64,000 nucleotides of DNA from Tamarix chinensis (Eukaryota > Streptophyta > Magnoliopsida > Caryophyllales > Tamaricaceae), in NCBI GenBank assembly GCA_030549775.1, contig CM060174.1:4071391-4135390 (forward strand), written 5' to 3'. Positions 48,941 to 61,428 of this stretch are shown here, in pieces. The first letter of the stretch is position 1, and every line of letters starts with the position of its first letter. Under the pieces are notes generated by a model, which did not search any database, had not been told where the DNA came from, and saw only the letters and a list, made by a program, of their open reading frames with translations. Made by a program: the position numbers and the translations under genes.

Positions 48941-50789
48941 TGCAGTGTGTTTAGGTTTTGGCCCTCTCCCTTTTTGAAGGGGTAGCAACACTATTAGTGG
49001 TGTGCCTACTTCTATAGGGTTAACAATAATGATCACCTTTCTTTACACCATCTCTTCCTTCTTCTCCAACCTTTAACCAATTGACTTGAGGTACTAAGTC
49101 TCTTTTTAAGGGGACAATGATGAAATATCCTAAATTTTCCTAATAATAATATGTGGTTGATTTATCTGTTAATTTCTTATCATTGTTTGATATTCTTACT
49201 TGACCCAAACTTGACCCTTTTTATTAAAATACCCTTCAAACCCTCATATTTAGGTCAACCAACCAACTTGTCGACATCCAGACTTCTTTACTAATGCTAT
49301 TGTTTGTTAAATGCTAGCTTTAATATCCCGTATTTTCAAAATCCAAATTTATTAAGTTTAATGATTTTATTAGCCTAATTTGATGTAAACAATTAATTAT
49401 TTTAATTCGATTCGTTTTATGGATTTATTGACGATTTTGAATTCATAATTGAATGTAATTGATCATTGTCGTTGCCAACCATTCTAGATAAATTTGTTCA
49501 CGACAATGATTTTATTATATTCTTATGAATTCGATTTTCGGTTAAAAATATGTATTCCCGTTCTTTCTCGTATTTTTATTTTTAGTATTTTAGATTTGTT
49601 TCGATTATAACTTTGTCGTGTGACTACGACTTTATTTTAAAGTTATATTTCGTTGACGAAATATATTATTTAAATTATAGAATTTATTTTTAAATAGTTA
49701 AAATTATTTCAATGATGTTATCTGTAGAAAATATTTCCGACTTTAAATTTATTCGATTCTAGAAATCTTTAATATTTTCGGGAAGTTTAAATTAAAAATA
49801 TTTTCGGAGCTTATTTAATAATTTCTTTTTGAAATTAATTTTCTTCCGTTTTACGCTTTTTAGTTTGCGGAAAACCGATTTCGGAAATTATTAAAATTAG
49901 TCTTGGTTTATTAGAATTTGACTTAAATATTCTATTATATACTTTTAAATAATTTTTTGGGGTCTTATAATATATTTCTACAAATAATATAATTTTTTAT
50001 GTTCGTTGGTAAATTCTTCCGAAAATGTTGCCGAAATTCCTTATATAGCTCGTATATCAATTTTAAGCCTTCGGATCATTTTAAAAATAAATTTTCGTTT
50101 AATAAATTTAGATAAAATCTTCCAAAAAAAATTTATAAATATTTAGTATTTTATTTTATGTGTATTTATAAAAAAAGAACCCCGCACCCCTAACCCGTCG
50201 GACCCCCTCTCCCTTTACCTTTTTCCCTCTTCTTCTTCCCTTTCTTTTCTTCCCCTGCTGCTCCCGACCCCCTGCCCTCTGCGCAGCCCCAAACCCTAAC
50301 CAGCCGCCACCTCTCCCCAGCTCCTCCCTTCTCCTTCGTCGACTGTCGCCAACCACGGCCGACCTCCAACCGCCACAACCAGCAGCAGCAGCCACAGCAA
50401 CAGCCGTTGCAGCAACGGTAGAAGCAGCCACGCCTAGTAGTCGCACATAGCAACAACAATCGTGCCGGTTGTGCCACCACCGTCCGGCCATGGCAAGACT
50501 CGCCGACCATCGGCGAGCTGTCCCTGTTCCCCGACGAAGCTTTCCCGGCCTTCCTTTGCCGCGATTTGTCGGTTTTTTGTTTGGTATAATTTTCGAAAAA
50601 CCCTAACACTTGTTTTTATTAATTGGGTATGAATTAGCTTATAAAAAGCTAAATTGATTGTTTGATTATGTATATATGTGCTGTAAGAATGATTTGGATA
50701 GGTTAATTATATGGTTATGTTGAGATTTTGAAAAAATTGGATTTTTGGCTAGGTTACGCCCAAATTTTTTGGATTAATCTGATTTGGCA

Positions 50790-51700
50790 ATTTTGGACAA
50801 ATTGATTATACAATATGTTTTAAAATGTATCTAATTTCATTTTGGAACCGCCAATTTGAGAAATTTATGTAGGTTTTATCGAAATTTGATTCCTAGGTCA
50901 AATTTTGGGTGTAATGAAATTGGGTCGTATAATTGAGCCGTCCCGCTCAATTGATTTTATAATATCGTTTAAAATGTATTTAATTTTATATTGGAAGTGT
51001 TGATTTGGGAAAATTGTGCATAATTGATCGGAATTGGATTTTTAGGTCAAAACTCTCGTGGGTTTAAATTGATTTGGGTAATCGGGTTATTTTATTCAAT
51101 TGACTATATAAATTACATTAGAATATGTTTAATTACATTTTCGAACTGTCAATTGATATGTTTTGGCAAGAATTGATCGGATTTGCGTTCCGGGCTCAAA
51201 AACCCTAATTGTGCTAAATTACGTATTTCTTTTATTGGTTTTAAGCAATTGATTATTTGATATGTTATAAAATGTGTGTAATTGCATTTCTAAACATTTA
51301 ATTTGATTAAATTTATAGAATTTTACTGAATCGTATTTTCGGGCTTAAAACCCTAGATTTTAAGTGAGATTATGAAATTGGTTATTTATATAGTTGTTTC
51401 GCTAAAATTAAATTTATAAAAGTAGTTGAAATGATCCTAATTGTATTCTAATACCTTTAATTTGACTTAATTGATTTGAATTACCTGAGTTTATGTAGTG
51501 GGCTTTAAACCCCTAATTTTGGAAATTGATCATCTAGAATTGATTTATCGGAAGATCATTTTGTTGAAATCGATTATCTTGATTTATCTAAAATTGTTTT
51601 AATTGTGTTTTAAAACTATCAATTTGTGGTAATCAAAGTGATTTGGCTGATTCGTGGTTTAGGTATTAAAAACCCTAATCTTCGAGGGTTGTTTTATAAA
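50790..51700 (+). repeat. About 150-bp degenerate tandem repeat in the solo LTR
   Basis: Modules around TTGATTATACAATATG / AAAATGTAT / TAATT(A/T)CATTTTGGAAC / TTTTTAGGTCAAA begin near 50800, 50950, 51098, 51247 and 51385. They are strongly diverged. The related segment at 1860-2300 shows the same modules with a similar spacing. Confidence 0.6.
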
Positions 51701-53004
51701 ATTGATTTTTGCTATGCGTCCTTTATCTAATCAATTTCTGTCTTTGGGTTTTAAATAATTTAAGTTATGTTTTAATCTAATCGGTTTGGATTTGGTTCTA
51801 TGCAAATGGTTGGTTTACCTATTTAGTTGTAAAACCTAATGAATAAGTGTATTTTTATTGATCTGTTTTGATTTATATTTAATCTTACATCTTAATAGAG
51901 CTATGATTTTAAGTCCTAAGTTTTGGACACGTTTTCCAAGAAAAATAGTTTGTGTCTCTTTGTATCGATTAAATTATAATAGTTGAAATTATTGATCGAT
52001 AGGATAGTTTTTAACTTAGTTTTCGATGTCTATCGGCGATCTAGGAAAGCTTTATTGTGGATCCTCGAACTAGTGATCTCTCTCTCTCCCTCTTATCTCG
52101 CTTAGCTAGCTTCGGATCCAGGTAAGTTTCTACTTACCTCCACTTATGGGTTTTTCGTAAGAATGTGACTAATAACAACTATGCGTGTGTGTTATGTGCC
52201 TTGTGTACCATGTGTTATGCCATGTGGTGTACCTTATGTTTTAAATGACTAATTACTTGTAGCGCAGCTTGGAGCCAAGGTATGCTTATATGTATTCCTT
52301 ACGACATGTGTGTAATGATTGTTCTATTGTGTTTGTGATATTTTATGACGTGACCCTCTAGGACATGCATGTTAGAATATTAATAATATGATGTGTGGTG
52401 AAAGGATGAAATGGGGGAGAATGAGGAAGTAAGAACAATTAAGGAAGAGTAGAGTGATGGGTTAAGAGTGAAAATTTAATATACAAAGGATGAGTATGGG
52501 CGCCATGGGAAGTAAGTAATGTTAGATGAAAAGTAGAGAGATTACTTGTGGGGGAAGAAATTTGCTAGGGTTTGGAGTGGCTAACTAAGGTTTTTCGATC
52601 ATCTAGAAAATCAATGAGTAAAGTGATATGATTTGGGATTGAGCCTAAATGAGATGAGGTGTTTGACGATAAATGAATTAATAGTAGTGAAGTAAGAGGA
52701 TGTTGGGTCATAGGTTTAATTAGGGTTTCAAGGGAAACCCTAGAGGCTAATAGCCGGTGGAGTTTGATGTCACGAGGTGTTGGGCCTTAACCCACACCCT
52801 TAGGAGTTGGTTTTCTTCATGTGTAAGTGTAAAGGGGAATGGATACCGAGGTGTGATAAGGGGCGCAAGAGTCCCAAGATATGGGACGGGCTCTCCTGCG
52901 AGGATAAGTGTGGATATAGTTAGCCATACATGTCAAGGGTAAAATACTTTCAAATAAGATATGTTAAGACACTAATTACTTAAAGAGGAAGATGTTGAGC
53001 CAGA

Positions 53005-53372
53005 CCCAGACCGGTCCACCGGCGAATAATAGCGGTTAGGCCCGGGGTGCCCTACATGACCGGTCCACCGACTATAATAGTGGCCAGGCGCGTTTTGTCC
53101 TGCATGATTTCGGGTCCACCGGCTATAATAGTGGGGGATTCCATGCTCAACAAACCGAACGTAATAACTATAAGACATGGGAAAGATACAAAGTAATTAC
53201 AATGAAACATCATGTGAGTTGGGGCAAGACCGGTCCACCAGCGAATAATAGTGGTCAGGAGCGTTCTGCCCTGCATGACCGGTCCACCGGCTATAATAGT
53301 GGCCAGGCGTGTTTTGCCCTTCATGATTTCCGGTCCACCAGCTATAATAGTGGGGTTCCCGCACTCACATGA
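53005..53372 (+). repeat. Two-block minisatellite in the solo LTR
   Basis: Units of about 48 bp, GACCGGTCCACCGGC then ATAATAGTGG and CCAGGCGCGTTTTGCCCTGC. Three units at 53005-53140 and three at 53225-53372, about 220 bp apart, so the trio itself was duplicated. A shorter repeat (AAATGCCCGATTGGTT, three copies) follows at 53475-53565. Confidence 0.85.
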
Positions 53373-56300
53373 ATCAATAAAGACTATGATGTGAATCGAT
53401 TATATTTACCAAAGATCTAAAGAATGAGTCTACTCGACTGGGGCTGGACATGTCCCTAAGTAATGTCCGTGGGGCTAAATGCCCGATTGGTTTGGTTTGG
53501 CATTGTCCAAAAATGCCCGATTGGTTGGTTTAACATTATCCATAAATGCCTGGTTGGTTTATCTGAATCTCTTATTGGTTTAAGATGTTACATATGTTTC
53601 GCATGTTATTATATGTGTATAGTAGGACTTATGATGTGGATATTGAGTATGCATAATATTGTATCAACGTAATGCACCATGATTCAATATGCACTTGATG
53701 TTATAGCTTACGTCTCTCCCCTAAGATAGGGTAGTGGGACTTACTCAGTATTGGACCCGTACTGATACTACCTTGGTTGAATGGGTCCTGTGATGATCCA
53801 CCGATGGTGGGGAGCAGACCTCTTGTGCAGGTTTAAGATTGGATACTGTTTTGGGGTGGAAGACTTGACTTGAGAGAGTAGGCAATCCGGAATTTAATCT
53901 ATCGGGTTTTGTCTGGTCTAACTGTATTTATTTTTGGAAGTTTCAAGTATTGTATATAAAATTTAATGGTGTTGTAATTGTCTTTTAATTTTCTCGTACT
54001 CTGATAAGTTTTTAAAATTCAGATGTAATTGTTTGACAGGTTTTAGCCTTGCATCTAACACGAGATAGATGGTTGACATTTATCTTGTGTTAGATGTGGC
54101 GGTAACATTTTCCAAATTCTCTCCTAGCTTCCGCTTTATTCTTTCAAAAACAAAAATTTCCTAGGAGTGAAATTTGGGGGTGTTACACTAGCCATCCCAG
54201 GTTGACTCAAAATTGATTCCTAAGCATAATATTTTTAAATATTTGGGTTCTTAAATTAACTTCGAACATTTCACTACTTTTTCATATTTTTTGGGAACTA
54301 TTTGAATATTTTCCCAATTTCTCTCTATTTGTTGGACTTTTTAACCTCACCTTAGTTATTTTAATTGTTACTTGACATCTCTTGACTTTTTTGTCTATAA
54401 ATGCGTCTTTTATACCTCATATATCATAATTGGCATTGTCATTTATCATTTATCCTCAATCTTGATCATAAACACAACACCTTACACATATAAACCAGAC
54501 CCACTTACTCTTATACCACCATATTTCTTTCTCCTACACTCCACCATTTCCATGTCATGCAAGAAACCTCAAAATTAGATCTCCCTCCCTTCTCTCTCCT
54601 CTTGGTGTTGTTATATAATGTGGCTAAGACCTTTAAATTTCATTCCATACGTAACACATTCTGACATTTCTCCCTTTTCCTCCCTCATATATCTTCTTCC
54701 TTTCCCCTTTGTTCTTATGTTATTCTTGCCCCTTCAGTAAACCAACCCTTTCTTCCCCTTCTCTTCTTCTTATTTTCCTTATCTTATTATTTCTAAAGCC
54801 TTAAATTTTATCTCTTTGGTACTTATTCTAAGCAAAAGACGGTTAAAGTTGTAAATTGGCAAAGTTCCATATGGAATATTCCATATTAAACCATGATGTT
54901 GGATATGTTTTAAGAAATAAGTTGATGTTAGATTTTTATATGTTTTGGGCTTAATATGATCCATCCCTTGGCCCATTTATGGTTTTATGGCCTACTTTTA
55001 TTAAGGATAATTACATATTTAGATGTTTAATTATTTATGAGAGATTAAGTGTTTGGTTAAATTTTATGAAAGTTAAATTTTAGGTAAATTTGTATTATTT
55101 TTAGTCAAAGGGTATTTTGGCCATATTAATGTATCTTGTGGAAAATAAGTGTACTATTGTATTCTTTGATGTGTTTACATAAAATTTAGTATATAATATG
55201 ATAATGTTTGCTTAAGTATGGGTTAAGATTCGAATTTCATAAAAATATAGGTATTTAGGTATAATAAGGGCGTAATGGGTAGTTTAGTTTAAATCTAGAA
55301 ATTAGAGGTTTTATACATGTTATTTTGGTTAAAATATGATAATTTTGATGTGAAAAAATTTTGGATTAATTAGGAGTATAAGAAGTGGTAATTTTATGTG
55401 AAATGGCTTAAAATGTGCTTGAAATCCTAGAGGTGTGATCCATATTTGATGTGTAAAACATTAGAGTTAAATCCTGATTTTTGGGTATGGAACTTAAAAT
55501 GATATGTTGTTATATGTTGTTAAGTTTGGTGATTCAATGAGTCTTATGGGTAAAGATATGAATTAATTATGAATTAGAGTTTTATAAAGGTAGTATGGTC
55601 TTTGTACTTGTGTAATGTCTTCTATTGTACCCTTTGTATTTCCTTATGCCTTATAATTCCTTTATGAGATTATATCATATTTGATTTGATTAAACATAAT
55701 ATGATTCCAAGTGTTTTAAGTAATAATAATAATTAATACAACGAATTCAATAATAATTAGTATTTCATTTAATAAGTGTTAAGTGGCATCCCTTGTGATA
55801 CATGATAATGGTAATAAGTGGAAGTGATATTAATGAAAGTAAATCAAGTGGTGCATTCCTAAGTGATAAGTGTTTTCCTAATGATATAATAAGATATTAA
55901 TACTTAAAATGGAATATTATAAGAGTCAGGATCAAAATCATTACAAGTGTTGAAGTGAAACTGATGCTTTAATAAAAATCGCTTTGTTCCTTTTGAACCA
56001 AAAGACTATATCTATTGCATACAAGTCTGTTCCATGATCATAAGAAGATACACATACTTAAGTATTAGTAGTTTATAGCTGGCTATTAAGTGTGTGTTAC
56101 CTTAGTTTTATTTTTATCTCCCATCGTTGGGGAGAAAGTGGAGTGGAAAGTGAAAGTTATTTAACTCTTATCTTCCATTTGCCTATGTTATGCATGCTTT
56201 AATCTATTGATGTGATTGTCATAATACTAAATACGCAAGTATTAAAGTGCCAATTTTGTGGCCACTTACTTATTCCTATAAGCAAATATCATCTTGTTTT

Positions 56301-56636
56301 TTGGATAATTGATTTTTTTTAATATGATGCTTGGGGTGAGCATTTATATGGGTTGGTATTTGCATAGGATTATTTGAATATATCTCTTTGAACTTTTAGT
56401 CCTCTCTTTTCTATTATCATTATTATCTTCTCTTAGTTGTATAATATTATATTTTCATGAGATCAAGTATTTTCCATATATAATATTTAATTAGGTACTT
56501 TTAGCTTTGCACCTGGAGTAGATTGAGTATAGGAAAGACCTATTCTATGTTGAATGTGGTGTAAAAGCCTGCACTTTTATTTTTGGCTTATGTAAAACAT
56601 ATTTTTTTTAAATTGTAAAATTTATGGTGTTATACA

Positions 56637-56985
56637 ATACTTATAAAATATAGTTTATAGATGAATTCATATAGCTTTAGTGCTCTCATTTTAATCTCAA
56701 ATAAAACAAGCAAATTAAAATCAAGTAATAAAAAAAATCAAAAAGAAAATTGTAAAAATTTGTATTCTCAACACCTTAGAGATTCCAAAAGGTAAAGCTA
56801 AATTTTCATTGCATAGAAATATGTGTTTATTCTTAGAGACTAACAACCTAAAAGCTATTGGTGCATAGTAAAATTAGGACCACAATCATGCACACGACCC
56901 GAGCTAAGCAAATCTTAGGAATGTAAATCAATAACATATAAGTCCATCAAGGAAATTGAGGGCCTCCACTTTGAGACGTTACAGT
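56637..56985. other. Intergenic AT-rich sequence
   Basis: Nothing recognised. Confidence 0.5.
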
Positions 56986-57280
56986 TGTAACACCCTAGTT
57001 TCCACAATAGAAAATTTTCAATATTAGAACATAGTTTTGTGGAAGCCAAATATGAAGATGTGGGTGTTCCTATTGCCCTTAGTCTAAGTCTGGTATTCCA
57101 CACCATTATTATATCAAAGTAAATTTTAAAAAACCTTTACCAACACATTATTAGAAGGCAATTCAAAAGAAGCGGAAATAACAATAACAGAAGTAAAGGA
57201 GAGGTGTTTATAGGAGATCAACTATCAAAATACACTAAATTTGAAGATGTAACAAAACAAATATGGAAATGGTGACAAGG
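56986..57280 (-). mobile_element. LTR 3' end fragment, minus strand
   Basis: Starts TGTAACACCCTAGTTTCCAC; then come GTGGAAGCC, TGTGGGTGTTCC and a decayed version of the hairpin region (TTAGTCTAAGTCTGGTATTCC), in the same order as the LTR end at 63218. Confidence 0.6.
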
Positions 57281-57299
57281 AGTCCAAAATATTTGTTTA

Positions 57300-60200
57300 A
57301 TACTCCAATCCTAACTGGTTCTAATTATGTTTAATTAATTACATAAATGATTGTAGGATATTTTATGGCTTTAAAATTATTTTGTGTAATTCTATAATAA
57401 TTATGATTTTGCGACTAGATGCACTTTGCTTATAAAATACAATTCATATATGTGAACTTTGAAGTTAAACCTTGAAAAATACTCTTATTATATTTTATTT
57501 AGCTCCTAAATGGGTGGAAACGTAATTCTAGAAATTTTTTTTTTTTTTTTTGATATCCCTTTTGAATAGTATGCAAAATATATAATTAAGGTATTCTAGC
57601 TAAGAAACATATCAAATTTTTTTCTAAAACTTTGAACAGTTATATTTATATTTTAAATGGTTAAATAGGAGGATTTGAAAATTTTCTTTACTTTATTGAT
57701 AGTTTTAGTAGTTATATTTGTAATTATCTTGTAAGCTCATTAGTTCACCGTTATGTTAATATTTTACATATCAAACATTGTTTCAAATTCATAAAATGTT
57801 ATTTGTATGTTTAAAATATTATTTTAAGGTCTCCATAAAGTTTCGTAATTATATGAGCTTTTTTGATATTTTTCTTAATTTTATCCTCTGTATTGATCTT
57901 TCCACCACTACAAATAATTTATATATTATAAAATTGCTTTTCATCTACAAAATTCCATCTCTACACTTCCATGATTAGATTTTGTATCAAATTGGCCATT
58001 TTCTTATTCATTCAACCACAATTTGAGACAAAGTTACTTTCTACCTATGCTAGTTTTTTCCTTTAAACTTTTCTAACACCCAAATTTATTCACTTGCATT
58101 CCCTAAGCTTAAATTTGAGCTTGGACCTGCACACCATCACTCCCATCCCTTGGTTGATTTCTTGGTTTTCATAACTTCATTTATCCTACATACACTCCAT
58201 CACTTTACACATTTAATCACCTTGTACTTTGTTATTCAAGTGTGTAACAAGCTACCTCTCCCCCTCTTTTGGCTATAGATTTTTGGTTCCTCCATCCCTA
58301 TATCCTATTTATCTGGCTTTTTTTTATTTATCTTTTCTCTCATTTTCTCCTCTCGATTTCTCTCACATCTCTCTTCATTTTGGTTAGTTTTGCTAAGTGT
58401 TCTTAAGCCTCATTGAGCTTATAACCGAGACCCATCCTCATCTCTTTCTCCTTATTCTCTTTTTTCATTTTTCATCTTATGACTCATCCTCCTGTGCCTC
58501 CACTTATTGAAGGAATTGAAGTTTTTTTTGGGGGGTTCTTTATTTTTATTTTACAATTTTTGATTGAAAAGAGGTAATCTATATGCTCCTACTAAATATG
58601 TAAAAATCATGTGATAGCATGCTTGGGGTTTTCCATGTTATACTTAAGTGTAATTTATGATTTTTTGTAATCTCATAAAAAAAATGCATGTGCCATGTAT
58701 TGTTATTAAATTTTCTAAGTATGAGACTATGTATTTGTATGCATGGGTATGTTAAATTTATGTATTTTAATATATGTATGATTGCATGCTAGGGTTGTTT
58801 ATGGTAAAATAAGTATGCATGATTATGATTTTATGTGCTAAATGTACTTAATTTATTTTAGGGACAAAATAGTAATTTTGCTGCTAATAAAATTTTCCAA
58901 AATCATAAGTTTATATTCATTTAACTATTTTAATGTTATTTATCCATACCATGAATTTTTCTTAATTCTAATAACAATTGATATTAAAGTGAATTTTTTT
59001 TAGTAAATATCATATAACCGAATTTTGGTCAGTTATGAAAAATTATGCCTAAAAGTGTGAATAATTAGACTATGATGACCTTAATCGATTCTTGATTTAC
59101 CTTAGTGTTGCCTTTTACTTTGTATTGGATTGTTTACTTTATGGTTAACTTAAATAATCAAAAATGAAAGAAAAATGGTTTAGCATGGAATTAGAAACAT
59201 TGAGCATCATGTGATATTTTATTATACCTTATTAAGATAAAGTGGATGACCTTGAGATTTGAATGGTATTTTTTAGGGTTAGTTATCTTAGAGATGAGGT
59301 TGGAGCCATTCATTTGTTTTGGTGGTTTTGTCGAATAACTAAAAATTCCAGCTAAGTCCCCAATCTACTCTATAGATGACCTACAAACCTTATAAGGCAT
59401 ATTGGTACTTAAGGATTAGGTTTTTTAGGATAGGAAGATGTTAATTTACGGTGTTTTTGCACTAGTATTAATGGAGTACTTATATGTCTTTAGGTTATAA
59501 GTTGGGAGGATAGTGCATTCCGTGAGCATACCGGTATGACTAATGTACTTTATATGCCTCTGGATAATTATTATATCCCCTCAAGTAATAAAAATAGATA
59601 TAAAAATTGTATATGGATTCAAATAATTTTTGTGATTTGTCGGTTTGGTAGTTGCCTCCACACACTATTTGGTTTTGGTATATTGGTTTGAAAGTTACAT
59701 ATGTACACTATTTGGATTTGGTATATTGGTTAGTAATTACCTTAATGCATTCCTTATCATATTATAAGTGGTATAGAAGTGCTTATTATAAAAGATCTTA
59801 TATGTGGTTTGGTGTTTTCGTTTTTGTAGGACATCATTGGCATAATTGGGTTAATAAAATAGTCGTAATATAGCTAAGCTTGATGTGATAAACATGTAGC
59901 ATATGGTATAATATAAGCTATAGTATAAGTGTGATACTTAGTTATGGTATGTACTATTTAACGTGTTATGCCATGATACTTTGTGTCATTTTCTATGTGC
60001 TCCATGTGATATTTGCATGCTTAGTATTGTACAATGGCTTACTTAGTACCGTTGTAATGATAGATTCCATTTTATAGTCTTGTGTCTATTTAGTAGGCAA
60101 TCTTTACCTTATAGGAATACTTTAAGGTTATAACTTGATGACTGTTGGTAGGGGTTGAGAGTTAATACTACTAAATGTCTATTTTAGTATCTTTTGATCT

Positions 60201-60498
60201 AAATATTCCTTTAACTTTTATGCCCCCTTCTATATTTCTTTCTCTTGTCAGCTGTAACTCTTTTGTCCAATCTTTTTTTATCGAAATAATTTAATATTGT
60301 AATGAAACCTTTACCCACTTATTTTGAATTATTGTTCTTAATTTAAGTGGATAAACATTTTATCTTTAACACTTAGTGTAAAAAAGGTAGAAGAATCAGA
60401 CTTATACTAAATATGGTCGTAACACCCCATGTTTTTAATGGTTTAGATTCTTCAATAACCTCTTTTTAAAGAAATTTTCAAGTTGTAAAAATGGGGGT
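57300..60498 (+). mobile_element. LTR 3' part, plus strand, degenerate
   Basis: From about 58020 it shows the C/T-rich stretch, AT-rich middle, short degenerate tandem repeat (GTATATTGGTT units, 59640-59735), a TTAACACTTAGTGTAA..CTTATACTAAAT hairpin remnant, GGTCGTAACACCCC and the end AAAAATGGGGGTG near 60498. The 5' end and the final TTACA are lost. The stretch before 58020 is AT-rich and only tentatively included. A 17-T run lies near 57536. Confidence 0.5.
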
Positions 60499-60945
60499 GA
60501 GAGCAACAAAAGATCCACAAGGAGAAGACATTGGTTAACCCTTACTCTAAGTCCCAATGAAAACCATCACTCCAAAGCCAATACATCATCATAGAGGTCT
60601 TCATCCTCGTTAAGTGCATGCACTATGTTATCTCCAAAATGTAGATTAGCATGCCAATGAATTAAGGAAATGAGACATATACTATAGAGGCAGTCTCTAG
60701 CACATATATCATGGTATAAATGCAGTAAAACATATGATATATATATTCTAGCATACTAATACTTACACTAAGAAAGATCAAATTTATTCATCATGCAATA
60801 CTTAATCCATTTGATCACTTAGAATAATACCATACATACATATCCATATAATACCACATAATCTCTAACAAAGGTGGACTATATACAACTATTGACTAGC
60901 TCAATATAGATAGTTAATGCAATTTAAACAACGGTGGAATATAAA
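60499..60945. other. Unassigned; internal-region-like sequence
   Basis: Follows the end of the degraded LTR. GCAACAAAAGATCCAC does not look like a primer-binding site. No gene. Confidence 0.4.
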
Positions 60946-61247
60946 TGTAATACCCCCTAAAATGAGCTGAGTATTATAAAAATTGATGTGACTATTGATA
61001 TCAACATGATATACCATTCTTTTAGTGATTCCATCCTCCATAGTTAAGCATCTTTTTCCATAGATCATTTTTTAGGATGGGTGACCCTTCTAGGAAGTTT
61101 CAAATATGTTTTAAAATTTTTTTGAGAAGCGCATGAGTGATGACAACATGTGCTGAAAGGACTTGTGTTGATCCATACGGCCAATCGATTAATCTAAAAG
61201 TGCTCTAGGGTAGCTCGTGCGTGGTCTTATTAACTCGAAGTGTTACA
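60946..61247 (+). mobile_element. Solo Cassandra LTR
   Basis: Starts TGTAATACCCC and ends GAAGTGTTACA; 302 bp. The 5-bp duplication ATAAA flanks it (60941-60945, 61248-61252), which proves a solo LTR. The 5S C box is kept (TTAGGATGGGTGACC), the A box is eroded (AGTTAAGCATCTTTT). It matches the LTRs at 28717 and 29167 end to end. Confidence 0.93.
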
Positions 61248-61428
61248 ATAAACAATACTTGCTATATAACTTAATATAGATAGTTAGTGCATCTCAATGA
61301 CTGTAGTGATCCAAATCCTTATTTATCAATACCATATAAGAAGTTTGTAGATCTAAATAGAGTAGATGTGGAGCATTAATTGGTGAAAGGGAAAACTAGA
61401 CAACATCACTAACAAGAAAGGTATATAG

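Larger units (their letters stand above)
42983..49120 (+). mobile_element. Remnant internal region of the chromovirus, with a nested LTR
   Basis: 42983-43192 is the 5' internal piece. A 4.36-kb LTR (43193-47547) interrupts. 47548-49120 is the 3' end, finishing with the polypurine-like TTTTTAAGGGGACAATGA right before the 3' LTR. A chromodomain remnant lies at 48800-48940. Protease, reverse transcriptase, RNase H and most of integrase are missing, so only about 1.8 kb of internal sequence is left. Confidence 0.65.
49319..54187 (+). mobile_element. Solo LTR of 4.87 kb, nested in another LTR
   Basis: Starts TTTAATATCCCG (TG to TT change) and ends GGGGGTGTTACA. The 5-bp duplication CTAGC flanks it (49314-49318, 54188-54192). 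Inside: AT-rich 5' part; a GC-rich block at 50160-50560; about 150-bp degenerate repeats (50790-51700); a TC-rich stretch near 52075; two blocks of a GGTCCACCGG minisatellite (53005-53372); and a TTTTAGCCTT box with a 15-bp hairpin (54053-54067 with 54081-54095). No internal region remains, so it is a product of LTR-LTR recombination. The minus-strand frames at 50156-50609 are Ala/Gly/Arg low complexity and not genes. Confidence 0.88.
49121..56636 (+). mobile_element. 3' LTR of the internally deleted chromovirus, interrupted by a solo LTR
   Basis: Begins TGAAATATCCTAAATTTTCC directly after a polypurine-like tract and ends TGGTGTTATACA. The two parts (49121-49318 and 54193-56636) join to about 2.64 kb that follows the 5' LTR at 40042-42982 in order. 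Sequence after 56636 has no primer-binding site, as expected for a 3' LTR. The outer target duplication is not recognisable (AATTC left of the element, ATACT right). Confidence 0.75.

Noticed and set aside
50156..50609. Minus-strand frames rich in Gly, Arg and Ala
   Set aside because: They lie in the GC-rich block of a solo LTR, overlap each other in two frames and resemble no protein family.
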